Assembly: GCF_025628895.1 (NCBI RefSeq)
Contig: NZ_JAOTJC010000013.1
Location: forward strand, 14,161 to 78,160
Direction: 5' to 3'
DNA: 64,000 bases
Source of the DNA: Alteromonas salexigens
Lineage (GTDB): Bacteria > Pseudomonadota > Gammaproteobacteria > Enterobacterales > Alteromonadaceae
Of the stretch, positions 17,490 to 27,393 are shown piece after piece. Within the stretch, counting starts at the first letter, position 1; each line of letters starts with the position of its first letter. The notes beneath the pieces were generated by a model. That model was not told the DNA's origin and ran no database searches. It worked only from the letters and a program-made list of their open reading frames with translations. The translations under genes were made by a program, and so were the position numbers.

Positions 17490-18257
17490 ATGCCAGATCC
17501 CATCACTCACTCACAAGCAATGCGCTTTAATCGCCAAATTGTTTTGCCGCAATTTGATTTAGCCGGTCAGGAAGCACTGGCCAATGCCCGGGTGCTGGTC
17601 TTCGGCGTAGGCGGTCTGGGTAACGCTGCCGCAATGAGCTTAGTCACCTCCGGGTTGGGCGCGATAACCCTGGTCGACCCCGACGTGGTGGATGAACACA
17701 ATCTGCCCCGCCAGTGGCTGTTCAGCGAAGCACAGGTGGGCCAACACAAGGTAGAAGCCGCCTTTGACAGTCTGCATGCCCGCAACCGCCACTGTGAAAT
17801 CCGCACCATTGCGCAGACGCTGGGCGATAATGACATACAGACCTTGCTTAACGAGCACGACCTGGTGCTTGATTGCACTGACAACTTCAGCGCCCGGGAG
17901 CAAATTTGCCGGCTTACCTACCGCGCAGGCTTGCCGCTGGTTTCAGGCGCCGCGATTCGCTTTGAGGGCCAGCTATTCGTAGCAAGCCCTACCGGCGGCA
18001 GTAGCTGCTATGGCTGTCTGTCACAGTTATTTGAAGCCCCTGCCCTGAGCTGCACCGAGGCCGGTATTCTCTCCCCGGTGGTGAGTATTATCGGCCTGCA
18101 ACAGGCCTTGTTGGCCATTAAACTGATCACTAACCTGGGTGAGGTGTCCGCCGGTAGCCTAGTGACTTTCGACGGACTCAGCCAGCAATGGCATACCTTC
18201 GACGTCCCCAAGCAGGGGAAGTGCCCGGTATGTTCCCCCTCTTCCACTAAAAGTTAA
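17490..18257 (+). CDS. moeB: MoaD adenylyltransferase MoeB
   Basis: 255 residues of the ThiF/MoeB/HesA E1-like family. It activates the MoaD C-terminus as acyl-adenylate. The nucleotide-binding G-V-G-G-L-G-N motif, the D-N-F-x-x-R block, and two zinc-binding C-x-x-C pairs (C-Y-G-C and C-P-V-C near the end) are visible. ThiF is a possible alternative, but the divergent placement next to moaBCDE favours MoeB. The next gene starts only 5 bp later and is probably co-transcribed. Confidence 0.93.
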   Translation: MPDPITHSQAMRFNRQIVLPQFDLAGQEALANARVLVFGVGGLGNAAAMSLVTSGLGAITLVDPDVVDEHNLPRQWLFSEAQVGQHKVEAAFDSLHARNRHCEIRTIAQTLGDNDIQTLLNEHDLVLDCTDNFSAREQICRLTYRAGLPLVSGAAIRFEGQLFVASPTGGSSCYGCLSQLFEAPALSCTEAGILSPVVSIIGLQQALLAIKLITNLGEVSAGSLVTFDGLSQQWHTFDVPKQGKCPVCSPSSTKS

Positions 18258-18262
18258 TAATT

Positions 18263-19393
18263 ATGTCGTTGATTGAAAAAGATTATATCGTAGTTGCTCA
18301 AAATGCATCTGGCCGAAATATGCATGTGCCGGTGTACCGTATTCGTGGCAACCGGCCGGGCCCAAAAGTGTATATTCAAAGTTCTATTCACGGTGCCGAG
18401 GTGCAGGGCAACGTGGTCATTTACCATCTGCTGCAACGTCTTAAATCGCTGGCCGTATGTGGCGAAATTGTGCTGGTGCCGAATTGCAATCCGGTGGGCA
18501 CCAATATTAAGGCCGGTGAATACACCCTGGGCCGCTTTGATCCGGTCAACGGGACCAACTGGAACCGCGGGTATTACTACGATGAAAACGCCGTGCACGC
18601 ATTTGCGGACACAGTCTCACCTCACACCAGTGATGCTGAAATACGCACCCGGTTCCGCGCTTTCTGGGCCCAGGCTATTGCCGATAAACTGGCGTCTCCC
18701 TGGGGCCTGGGGCTAGCCCAGCAGTTGAATCTGAAGTTACAGCAGCTGGCCGTGGATGCAGATTACGTCCTGGACTTACATAACGGCCCCGTTTCTACCC
18801 GACACATCTACATTCCCGAGTACGCCCGGGACTCCGCGAAGTTGTTTAATATCCCTCATTGCATCTTTATTCCTAATGTTTTCGCCGGCGCCCTGGATGA
18901 GGCCACCTTTTGTCCGTGGTGGACATTGCAGGACGCGCTAAGTAAAAAGTTTAGCCGTGAGATCAAGCTGGGCGTCGAAGCGTTTACGCTGGAAATGGGC
19001 AGTCAGGAAGTGATTGATTTTGCTGAAGGAGACGTGGATGCCACCAGTATTCTCAGCTATCTGACTGCAAAAGGCGCAATACAGGACACGCACATCAGGC
19101 CTGCCCAAATGATCCGACGGGGTGTAGCACTTAAAAATTACAAAACCCTGTATACCCAATGGGGCGGCATGGTGGAGTACCTGGCACGACCCGGTGAGCA
19201 GATCTCAGCTGGCGAGCCGCTGGCCCGGGTTCTTAATATTGATGAGCTGGACAATGACCGCGGCAGCGAGGTCGTGCCAGCGCCATGCGACCTTATTCCC
19301 ATCCTGCATTTTCCGTCAGCCTCGGTGCTCAGCGGCACCCAGCTTTATAAAGTTTTTACTGAATACTTCACCATTACCACAGACACGGAATAA
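18263..19393 (+). CDS. succinylglutamate desuccinylase/aspartoacylase family zinc hydrolase
   Basis: A 376-residue M14-like metallohydrolase. The zinc ligands are visible as H-G-A-E (H and E near residues 45-50) and D-L-H-N-G (around residue 170). The C-terminal part has a beta-rich domain with G-G-M-V-E-Y and P-G-E-Q-I, as in AstE/AspA relatives. Members cleave N-acyl amino acids or short peptides; the substrate here is not evident. The start is 5 bp after moeB, but a functional link to molybdenum cofactor is not obvious. Confidence 0.88.
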   Translation: MSLIEKDYIVVAQNASGRNMHVPVYRIRGNRPGPKVYIQSSIHGAEVQGNVVIYHLLQRLKSLAVCGEIVLVPNCNPVGTNIKAGEYTLGRFDPVNGTNWNRGYYYDENAVHAFADTVSPHTSDAEIRTRFRAFWAQAIADKLASPWGLGLAQQLNLKLQQLAVDADYVLDLHNGPVSTRHIYIPEYARDSAKLFNIPHCIFIPNVFAGALDEATFCPWWTLQDALSKKFSREIKLGVEAFTLEMGSQEVIDFAEGDVDATSILSYLTAKGAIQDTHIRPAQMIRRGVALKNYKTLYTQWGGMVEYLARPGEQISAGEPLARVLNIDELDNDRGSEVVPAPCDLIPILHFPSASVLSGTQLYKVFTEYFTITTDTE

Positions 19394-19420
19394 CAGCGCG
19401 CGGGCATGGCCCGCGCTGGT
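19394..19420. terminator. GC-rich hairpin between convergent genes
   Basis: The stem CAGCGCGCGGGC pairs (with one offset) with GCCCGCGCTG around a short loop, in the 32 bp between the convergent zinc hydrolase and metalloprotease genes. There is no clear T-tract, so it is a probable shared 3' structure rather than a proven terminator. Confidence 0.5.
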
Positions 19421-19425
19421 ATCCG

Positions 19426-21807
19426 TTAAATGGGTGAGCCCGGTGGCAGCGGCTTAATCTCCAGCATATAAGGCCATTCACCGGTCTCCCAGTAATAGGC
19501 CAGACGCTGGCGCATCAGTGCTGCTTCAGGCAGGTCACTGTCCTTTTTCAGCCAGCGGTCAAACTTCAGTAGCGCGACCTCAATGTTGGTGCGCACTTCC
19601 GGTGCCAGTTCCGGTGCCGTCAACGTGCGCATGACAGCATTCAACACTACATGCCGCAAACGCGCATTCAGACCATAGTCTGCTTTCTCTTCCTGATACC
19701 AGTGAATGTCGAGCATACGACTTACTATTTGCTCCACCGAGAGCATGCCGCGGCGCTGGCTGTGCTGCCAGCTTACCCGATGCAGGCGCTCTGGATGCAA
19801 CAGTAAACTCAGCGCATAATCAGCCGCAGATTCCGCCGCTGTCACCGGATCCAGCACCCGGCCCATACGGCCATTGAAGTGCTCCCGGGTAATATCATCC
19901 CCAAAGGCAGTGGGTGGGATCAGAGCAAGCAGGTTTTCCGGCAGGCGTAGAAAATCCGCCGTGGTAGCGTCAATCAGCAGCGCCAGGGCTTTTTTCTGGA
20001 TCGCTGGCGCCACGGGTTGCTGGCCGTGGGGGCTGGCAAACTCCCCTTTTAACTCATAGCTGTATTCAACGCCGCCAATTTGTTTGGCGAGGGCGGGCAA
20101 CTGGTAGCGATGCAGTAAATAAACCGGCACCAGTGCGTCTTCCAGCGAAGACAGGCTGGCCCCGTCAGGCAGTGTCGCCAGTCCCATCTTTTCCAGTGCA
20201 TGCTCCCGAACCCGGGATATTTGCTGAAAGGCGTCCAGCGGATCACTGCCATTATCCCACATATGCCCGCTTGCCGAACCATGGCGGGCAGCCCGGGTAT
20301 CGGCGTCAGTCTTAAATAGCAGCCCGGCTTCACGGGTTTGTTGTAATTGTGCCGCCAGCCCCCTGGCTTCTGCGGCTTCACTCTCGTAGTCCTGATAGCC
20401 ATACGCTACGGCATGCAGATCCCAGTCGCCCATACCACTGGCATAAGCTTCATCCAGCACTATCTCACCGTTCTCCAGTCTGATAACCGGGTGAGGATAA
20501 TCCATAACTGACGCACGACCATTTTCGCTGGCCGCAAAGTTATGTGCAATTCCCAGCGTATGACCCACCTCGTGTGCCGACAACTGCCGGATGCGGGCAA
20601 GTGCCATTAGTTGCTGCGGGTCGGTCTCGGTATTTTCGCCGGTAAACGGACTGGTTAGTCCCAGTGCAATCAGATAATCCTGACGCACCCGCAGCGAGCC
20701 AAGGGTCACATGGCCTTTCAATAGTTCACCGGTACGTGGATCTATCACCGACGAACCATAGGACCAGCCCCGGGTTGCCCGGTGTACCCACTGAATCACG
20801 TTATAGCGCACATCCATGGGGTCGGCGTCTTCAGGTAATACTTTTACCTGAAATGCGTTTTCATACCCTATTGCCTCAAACGCCTGATTCCACCAGCCTG
20901 CGCCTTCTTTCAGCGCCCCCATAACCGGCTCGGGAATGCCCGGATCCAGATAATAAACAATCTGCTCTACCGGCTCACTCGACGCCGCCTGCGGATCTTT
21001 TTTCTGTAAGCGATGGCGAATAATGTATTTCTGCTCCAGCGGCTCAGCAATGGCAGTGGCGTAGTCAAAATAGCTGAACTTCCAGAAACCTGAGTACGGA
21101 TGAAATGCGCGGGGCTCATACCCTGGCTCAGGCAGTGCAATAAACGAATGATGTAAGTGCACCGACAGGCTTTGGGGGTCGGGGGTGACATCAGACACGT
21201 ACTGACCTGGCTTAGATCCGGAAAACGTTACCATGACCTCCAGTTCAGTGTTCTTGGGGAAAGCCTTACTTTTTGGCAGATACACCCCGCTGCGCTCGCT
21301 GTCTGCCTGATAGTTGCCTTGCTCACGATCGGCGAGCCGCTCACTGATGCCATGGATATCCGACATCAGGTACGGGGTGTAATCAATAAGCACCGTATTG
21401 TCGGTGCCGGCGGCCACGGTAAAGCCGGCAATGACTGAGTCTGCAAAGGCTTCATTAATGCTTTGTTGCTCAGCGCGATTGTCACTCAGCGCCCGGTATC
21501 GGGTATTTAACTGACGCAGCATGACTTTATTGCCGAAGCGCTCAAACTGAACCAGCCGCGTATCACCCAGCTGCCCGCGATCCAGGCCGATATCATTAGA
21601 GCCTACACCATGGGGTAAGCTGCTTTGAAACAACAGCGGCTGCTGCCAGCGGGAGACCGCCAGGTAGACTTTGTCGGTTTCACTGTCATAGTAGAACGGG
21701 ATAAAGCCATCCCGTTTTTCCATGTTTTCGGTAAACGTGGTGATATCCGTGGCGGCCGAGACTGGTGCTGTAATACACACCAGCAGGCACATGATTTTGC
21801 GGATCAT
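19426..21807 (-). CDS. exported zinc-dependent metalloprotease (metzincin type)
   Basis: 793 residues with a signal peptide (about 1-19, ending V-S-A-A). The long metzincin zinc motif H-E-V-G-H-T-L-G-I-A-H (first H near residue 412) supplies three histidine ligands, and a downstream S-V-M-D-Y resembles the Met-turn. The flanking regions fit the bacterial DUF4953/DUF5117 zinc-dependent metalloprotease group, whose natural substrates are unknown. It ends next to the convergent zinc hydrolase. A small lipoprotein frame begins 3 bp from its start in the opposite direction. Confidence 0.87.
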   Translation of the reverse strand: MIRKIMCLLVCITAPVSAATDITTFTENMEKRDGFIPFYYDSETDKVYLAVSRWQQPLLFQSSLPHGVGSNDIGLDRGQLGDTRLVQFERFGNKVMLRQLNTRYRALSDNRAEQQSINEAFADSVIAGFTVAAGTDNTVLIDYTPYLMSDIHGISERLADREQGNYQADSERSGVYLPKSKAFPKNTELEVMVTFSGSKPGQYVSDVTPDPQSLSVHLHHSFIALPEPGYEPRAFHPYSGFWKFSYFDYATAIAEPLEQKYIIRHRLQKKDPQAASSEPVEQIVYYLDPGIPEPVMGALKEGAGWWNQAFEAIGYENAFQVKVLPEDADPMDVRYNVIQWVHRATRGWSYGSSVIDPRTGELLKGHVTLGSLRVRQDYLIALGLTSPFTGENTETDPQQLMALARIRQLSAHEVGHTLGIAHNFAASENGRASVMDYPHPVIRLENGEIVLDEAYASGMGDWDLHAVAYGYQDYESEAAEARGLAAQLQQTREAGLLFKTDADTRAARHGSASGHMWDNGSDPLDAFQQISRVREHALEKMGLATLPDGASLSSLEDALVPVYLLHRYQLPALAKQIGGVEYSYELKGEFASPHGQQPVAPAIQKKALALLIDATTADFLRLPENLLALIPPTAFGDDITREHFNGRMGRVLDPVTAAESAADYALSLLLHPERLHRVSWQHSQRRGMLSVEQIVSRMLDIHWYQEEKADYGLNARLRHVVLNAVMRTLTAPELAPEVRTNIEVALLKFDRWLKKDSDLPEAALMRQRLAYYWETGEWPYMLEIKPLPPGSPI

Positions 21808-21810
21808 AAG

Positions 21811-22005
21811 GTGTCCTTTTTGCCTGTTATTATCAGTTTACTCGCTGCCTGCACCACTGCCACCGACAGTTGCAAGCCGCAATATTACCCTAGCGCATTG
21901 GTGCCGGCAGCGCCATTACCGGTTATTCGTCTGGCACAGATGCCGCCATACCACCGCCAAGCTTCGCTTCTAACCCCGAGTGTCGGATATAACGGCGGCC
22001 GATAA
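21811..22005 (+). CDS. candidate small lipoprotein overlapping recD 3' end
   Basis: A 64-residue frame from a GTG start reads V-S-F-L-P-V-I-I-S-L-L-A-A-C14, a compact signal peptide with a perfect lipobox. The mature part has one more cysteine and a Pro/Tyr-rich composition. The first 112 bp lie in the only gap between the metalloprotease and recD; the rest runs antisense to the last 27 codons of recD. A GGA about 10 bases upstream is a weak ribosome site. No family is recognised. It may be a chance frame. Confidence 0.35.
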   Translation: MSFLPVIISLLAACTTATDSCKPQYYPSALVPAAPLPVIRLAQMPPYHRQASLLTPSVGYNGGR

Positions 22006-23806
22006 CCTCATGCAAGACCGGCGTGTCGGCTACCAGCAGGCAGCCCTGTTTAGCCCGGGTCAGCCCCGTATACAACAGCGCCCGGTTGTTCAGCGCCCGG
22101 GCAGCACTACTTTGTGCGTCCGGCACCAGCATAACGACGTGGGCAAATTCAGAGCCTTGTGACTTGTGCACTGTCATGGCAAATACGGTTTCAGTGCGGG
22201 GCAATCGTGACAGACTCAGGCAACGTAACGGCGCATCTTTTTCACCGCTATCAGCCGCAAACCAGGCTTTGAGCTGGCCGTTTTCATCCGGCCACAGCAC
22301 GCCCACATCGCCATTAAATAACTGCTGGGCATAACTATTTTCTACAACCATGATGGGTCTGCCGGCATACCAGCCACCGGGTGTGACCGGATAGCGCTGA
22401 GCCAGCGCCTGTTCGACCAGCTGATTTAACCCCTCCACCCCGTATGGCCCACGTCGCATCGGCGTCAGCCAGCGACACCTGAGCAGCGCGGCCAGCGCCT
22501 CTGCCGGGCTCTGGCTTTGCATCAGTGCCTGAAAACTGGTCAATGCCAGGGCATGCAATGTCTGAGGCTTATCGGGGAGCGGCGTCAGAGCGACGCCCTC
22601 ATGCCAGATACCGGCGGTAGCCTTCTCGTATAACGTCACCTGTGCGGTGACCTGTTCCTGGCTGCCTTGCTGTATCGCCTGGGCCACTTCGGCCAGTACG
22701 CCCTTAAAACGCTGACTGGCGCGCAAAGTATGCACCCAATGCTGGTGTTCGGTGACCGGTAGCACTGGCAGATGGGAGCATAGTGTAGCCAGATGCGCCT
22801 GCATAGGTTCACTGGCACCTTGCCGCTCATGAGTATCACCAATCATGGCTTCCAGTACGTTACCCGACTCCACTGCCGGTAACTGATCGCTGTCCCCTAC
22901 CAGATATAGTCTGGCATGCGGTGGCAGCGCCCGTACCAGACGCGTCATTAACGCCAGGTCCACCATGGAGGCCTCATCCACAATCAGCACATCTGTATTC
23001 AGTGGCTTGCTGGCGTCCCGCCGTGCCCCTGTTCCAAACCTGGCCAGCCCCAATAGCCGATGCAGTGTGCTGGCCTGAGTCGGAATACTGGCGATAAGAT
23101 CTTTTGGTAATGATGCCGATAACGGCGCAAGGCTTTGCGTAATGGACTCCGTGAGTCGCTGCGCAGCTTTGCCGGTAGGCGCTGCCAGCTGAATATTCAG
23201 GTTGCCGTCATGGGCGGCCTGCAAGGCAAGCAACAGCCGGGTGACCGTATAGGTTTTACCCGTACCCGGCCCCCCATTGATGACACTGAACCCCTGCACC
23301 AGTGAACTGGCCACCGCAATCTGCTGCCAGTCTTGTTGTTCAGCGCGCGTGACAGGGAAAAGCGCGGGCCAAATCGTCTGGCAGTCGCGTAACTGCTGGT
23401 CCGTTAATGGGATGAGTGCAGTACGCTGGGAAATTGCCGTAGCCACCTCATTTTCGAACTCCCAGTAACGCTTGGAAAACAACTGACCATTCTCAAAAAC
23501 TAACGGTACGGGCTCAGGCATACTGGCCAGGGCGGTGGTACAGACCTGTTCCAGTCTGGTGAGAGACGGAAAGGACAGCCCTTCTTTCAGCTCATCTTCA
23601 AAAAACTGCCGGCTGTCTGCCACTGCACTGAGTGTCAGGCAGGTGTGCCCCTGGCGTTGCATATACGACAATGCCAGTAACACTGTAAACCAGCATCGGC
23701 TGCCCTGCTCATCTAGTTGTGCATCTTCACATAATGCGCGGGCAACATAATAGTCGATGGCTTCCAGGCCGGTGGTGGTGTTCATTACCTGTTGTAGTGA
23801 CATCAT
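21923..23806 (-). CDS. recD: exodeoxyribonuclease V alpha subunit RecD
   Basis: 627 residues of superfamily 1B helicase. Walker A G-G-P-G-T-G-K-T is near residue 178, followed by A-P-T-G-K-A-A-Q-R, the D-E-A-S-M-V-D Walker B, G-D-S-D-Q-L-P, and the C-terminal T-V-H-K-S-Q-G-S-E-F and Y-T-G-L-T-R-A motifs. RecD is the fast 5'-3' motor of RecBCD in double-strand break repair. The start overlaps recB by 4 bp (ATGA). Length and motifs are complete. Confidence 0.96.
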   Translation of the reverse strand: MMSLQQVMNTTTGLEAIDYYVARALCEDAQLDEQGSRCWFTVLLALSYMQRQGHTCLTLSAVADSRQFFEDELKEGLSFPSLTRLEQVCTTALASMPEPVPLVFENGQLFSKRYWEFENEVATAISQRTALIPLTDQQLRDCQTIWPALFPVTRAEQQDWQQIAVASSLVQGFSVINGGPGTGKTYTVTRLLLALQAAHDGNLNIQLAAPTGKAAQRLTESITQSLAPLSASLPKDLIASIPTQASTLHRLLGLARFGTGARRDASKPLNTDVLIVDEASMVDLALMTRLVRALPPHARLYLVGDSDQLPAVESGNVLEAMIGDTHERQGASEPMQAHLATLCSHLPVLPVTEHQHWVHTLRASQRFKGVLAEVAQAIQQGSQEQVTAQVTLYEKATAGIWHEGVALTPLPDKPQTLHALALTSFQALMQSQSPAEALAALLRCRWLTPMRRGPYGVEGLNQLVEQALAQRYPVTPGGWYAGRPIMVVENSYAQQLFNGDVGVLWPDENGQLKAWFAADSGEKDAPLRCLSLSRLPRTETVFAMTVHKSQGSEFAHVVMLVPDAQSSAARALNNRALLYTGLTRAKQGCLLVADTPVLHEVIGRRYIRHSGLEAKLGGGMAASVPDE

Positions 23807-26800
23807 GCGGGCACCTCCCCGGCATCTACCGTCCCGAATGCGTTGTCCAGCGCGTCGAGCAGTGTTGGTGACAACGGTGTATAAAACACGCCGGCGCCAG
23901 GGTGCTGTGCACTCATGCCCCGTAAATATAAATAGTATACGCCGCCAAAGTGCTGCGCCGGCTCATAACCGGGTAACGCCAGCGTCAGGTAGCGATGCAA
24001 AGACAAGGCGTAAATCAGATACTGTAAATCATACAAATGCTGCTGATTATTTCGGGTCATAGCCGCCATACTGTAGTCGTCAAATGCCGCACCCAGCCAC
24101 GTGGATTTGTAATCGGCTACGTAGTAACGCCCGTCGTGCTCAACAATTAAATCGATAAAGCCATGCATCATACCTTCCAGATCATACTGATGCAGAGCCG
24201 GCACGGGCACCGGCGCAGCGATGTCGGCCAGCGAGTCACGGTGGCTGCGAAGTACCGCCGCCAGCTTGGACCACTTCAGGTTGGTCATAGGAAAATAAAA
24301 CTCGGCTTCGCGCAGCGTCTGCTCCGGCGATTTGTCAGCCAGCTGCCAGTCTGCGGGCGTCAGCGGTGCGTTTAGTGTGTCTTGCAGCCATTCAAAAAGC
24401 AGCGCATGTTGATCTGCGGCCAGACCGAAACGCTGGACAGGCTCGTGGCTGGCGGCTTCCCAGTCTGGCGATGAAAAGTCAGTAAGCTCCAGAATGTCAT
24501 GGAGCAAATTACCGGCATTGGCGCCTTTCTCAAAACCGAACCGAAACTGACTGTCTGCGACTACCGGGGTGGGCATAGGGGGGGCACTCTGCGCTATATC
24601 TTCCAACTCCCGGTCAGATTGTCTGACCACCACCTGCTGACGGGCCAGCGCAGAAAATGAATACAACCGCCATGCCTCATCCACCTTGCCAGTAAACTCC
24701 CGCACAATCAGGTCAGTGAGCTCATCAGCCTGCGCAGCATTCTGCGTTGCTGGCGGCGCTGCCTCTGACACATCAATGCAGACACTGCTTACGTCCTGCT
24801 CCGCTGCCAGCTCTGTCAGCCGAGTGTGCCATTCCTGCTCCGAGGTCACACCCAACGCCCGTGCCAACGCGCTATTCTGACTGTCTTTAAACGGGGCCAC
24901 GCCCAGATAGCAGCGGTGCGCCGCCCGGGTTACGGCGACATACAGCAGGCGCATCGCCTCTGCGTCGCCTTCTGCGCGCACCCGGTTTACGGCGGTATGG
25001 CTGTGACCCAACTGAATAGCCAGTTGCTGGGTAGCATCATCGAAGAACTGATAGTAGGCAGCCCACTGCTGCCCGGCTTTGGCCGGATCGCGGTAATCAC
25101 TGGCAAACGGCACAAATACAATGGGGTATTCCAGCCCCTTGGAACCATGCTGCGTGACAATCTGAATAAGCGTGGCATCGCTTTCCAAGCGCTGCACCTG
25201 TTCCATCCGGGCCTGCGGGTCGGCCACCTGGCGGTGCAGCCAAAGCAGCAACTGATCAGGCCGGGCATGAGCCGCAGCTTCCCGTTCCAGCACTTCGGCA
25301 AGGTGCAGGTAATTCGTTAACTCGCGCTCTGGGTTATCGGCACTGCCCTGATAATAGTTTTGCATCAAATACAGCAGCACACTCATACATCCACGCTCAG
25401 TCCACATTTGTCTGAGCTGCTGCAAGCGTGAAATCAACGCTTCCCACAAGCTGTCCTTTTCGTGGTGCAAAATATCAACCAGCTGCTGATGAGTGTACCC
25501 GAACAACGGACTGGATAAGCTGGCCGATAGCCGCGCGTGATTATCCCAGTGCCAGATCCCATCCAGTACCCGGTAAATGTCGCTGGCTTGTGGCGACGCG
25601 AACAGGTTGGTTTTATCGCTTAAAAACACGGCACTGAGCCCTGCCCGCGCCAGGCTCTGTTTTACCACCTGCGCCTCTGTGGTGCTGCGCACTAACACCG
25701 CAATATCACTGGGTAAAACCGGGCGTTCGCCTAGAGTTGCCTGGGCCAGCAACCGGCTCACTTCGCCGGTCATCCAGTCAGCTAAGTGATGTTGCAACTG
25801 GGCTTTCGCCGGTTTTCTGTCCTCCTCCGCCACGAGCAAGGCGTAGTTCATGGCAGCCCGGTGCGGAGCTGGATCGGCCAGTGGCGTTGCGGCTGCCTTG
25901 GCGTGTTGCGTGGCGTTAACCGGCTCGTAAGTGATATTAAATCCAAATACGTCGGCTGGCCCGTTGGCCAGCGGCGCGCCATAGAACAGCCGGTTATAGG
26001 CAGCTACCATGGGCGCTACCGAGCGCCAGTTGGTATCCATGACCCAACGGTAGTCAGCGTGCTGGCCGGCCTTCAGATAGGTAAAAATATCGCCGCCACG
26101 AAAGCCATAAATAGCCTGTTTGGGATCGCCAATCATCATCAGACAGTGGTGCGAATGTCCCGCAGGATACACAGTATCCAGAATGGCATATTGATTCGCA
26201 TCGGTATCCTGAAACTCATCAATCAGTGCTACCGGATACAACTGCCGTAACTGCCCGGTCACCGAACTGTCTGGCTGCTGGACCTGTGCGGCGAGCGCCA
26301 CAATGAGATCATCAAAGTCAAGCACACCCAGCCGCCGTTTCTGCGCGGCTACATGCTGACGTATGTAAGCAATCGCCTGAGCAACCAACTGCAATGATGG
26401 CAGTGCTGCCAGCTGGTTATCCAGCGACTTTTCTAACTCCCCCAGCTCAGCTTTTACACTGGCAGCCAACTCCTTAACCAGGTCCAGCACTGCCTTGACA
26501 TCTGGCTTATTGCGGTAACGGTTGCCATTAACAAACTTGCCGATTTCCGGCGGCGGCGCGACCAAATCCGGGCTGCTCAGCCATTGCAGAAGCACTTCCC
26601 ATTCACGTTGTCTGGTGTCGGTGTCTGCTGCTTTTTTGCAGCTATTCACCAGCGCGTCCAGTAGCATCGCCTCATGTTCTAGCAACGTATTGCGTACCTC
26701 GGCAAATCTGGCAGCAAAGGACTCGGCCTTTGCGTCGTGGGCTGCTTTGGCTTCATTGCGCACGGTCGCTTCATCGCTGACCCGCGGGAGCAAATCGCTT

Positions 26801-27393
26801 CGCGCAGGCCGTTCAAACTGCTGCAGCAAAGTATCTGGCTGATGCCAGCCCTGTGCGACCAGTAACGCATAAGCGTCACTGTCACGGGCCTGTAGGCGGA
26901 TCCAATCGCTGGCGGCCTCCAGATACATATCCCGGGTATCGGTGGCAAGACTTTGCGCCATCGCTGTGCCGCTGTCGAATGCCAGCTGGCCGAGCACCTT
27001 GTTACAGAAACCGTGAATCGTGAATACCGCAGCGTCATCCATTTCCAACAACGCAGCCTGCAGCATGGCCAGTCCCTGTTGGGGATCACACTGTTTGAAT
27101 AAATGTCGGTAGACAGGGTCGGCACCCGGCAGCGTCGTTTCAGGCGATTCCATCGCCTCCTGCCAAAAGCTCATCACTTCACGGAGCGTGTCAGCCAGCC
27201 GCCCCCGTATTTCCTCGGTTGCCGCGTTGGTGAAGGTCATTACCAGAATCTGCTGCACCGGCAGCGCTTTTTCCAGTAACAGCCGCACGTACAAACGGGT
27301 GATATTATAGGTTTTACCGGTCCCCGCGCTGGCTTCAATTAAATGGCGACCCGACAAGGGCATGGCCGGGACATTCAGGGTTTGCTGGGTCAT
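23803..27393 (-). CDS. recB: exodeoxyribonuclease V beta subunit RecB
   Basis: 1196 residues. An N-terminal UvrD-like 3'-5' helicase (Walker A A-S-A-G-T-G-K-T at residues 21-28, D-E-F-Q-D-T-D Walker B, G-D-P-K-Q-A-I-Y, T-Q-H-G-S-K-G-L-E-Y) is joined to a C-terminal nuclease domain. The nuclease motif with F-I-D-L-I and V-A-D-Y-K-S lies around residues 1080-1100, so the catalytic D and K are present. RecB processes DNA ends and loads RecA. It overlaps recC and recD by 4 bp each. Confidence 0.97.
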   Translation of the reverse strand: MTQQTLNVPAMPLSGRHLIEASAGTGKTYNITRLYVRLLLEKALPVQQILVMTFTNAATEEIRGRLADTLREVMSFWQEAMESPETTLPGADPVYRHLFKQCDPQQGLAMLQAALLEMDDAAVFTIHGFCNKVLGQLAFDSGTAMAQSLATDTRDMYLEAASDWIRLQARDSDAYALLVAQGWHQPDTLLQQFERPARSDLLPRVSDEATVRNEAKAAHDAKAESFAARFAEVRNTLLEHEAMLLDALVNSCKKAADTDTRQREWEVLLQWLSSPDLVAPPPEIGKFVNGNRYRNKPDVKAVLDLVKELAASVKAELGELEKSLDNQLAALPSLQLVAQAIAYIRQHVAAQKRRLGVLDFDDLIVALAAQVQQPDSSVTGQLRQLYPVALIDEFQDTDANQYAILDTVYPAGHSHHCLMMIGDPKQAIYGFRGGDIFTYLKAGQHADYRWVMDTNWRSVAPMVAAYNRLFYGAPLANGPADVFGFNITYEPVNATQHAKAAATPLADPAPHRAAMNYALLVAEEDRKPAKAQLQHHLADWMTGEVSRLLAQATLGERPVLPSDIAVLVRSTTEAQVVKQSLARAGLSAVFLSDKTNLFASPQASDIYRVLDGIWHWDNHARLSASLSSPLFGYTHQQLVDILHHEKDSLWEALISRLQQLRQMWTERGCMSVLLYLMQNYYQGSADNPERELTNYLHLAEVLEREAAAHARPDQLLLWLHRQVADPQARMEQVQRLESDATLIQIVTQHGSKGLEYPIVFVPFASDYRDPAKAGQQWAAYYQFFDDATQQLAIQLGHSHTAVNRVRAEGDAEAMRLLYVAVTRAAHRCYLGVAPFKDSQNSALARALGVTSEQEWHTRLTELAAEQDVSSVCIDVSEAAPPATQNAAQADELTDLIVREFTGKVDEAWRLYSFSALARQQVVVRQSDRELEDIAQSAPPMPTPVVADSQFRFGFEKGANAGNLLHDILELTDFSSPDWEAASHEPVQRFGLAADQHALLFEWLQDTLNAPLTPADWQLADKSPEQTLREAEFYFPMTNLKWSKLAAVLRSHRDSLADIAAPVPVPALHQYDLEGMMHGFIDLIVEHDGRYYVADYKSTWLGAAFDDYSMAAMTRNNQQHLYDLQYLIYALSLHRYLTLALPGYEPAQHFGGVYYLYLRGMSAQHPGAGVFYTPLSPTLLDALDNAFGTVDAGEVPA

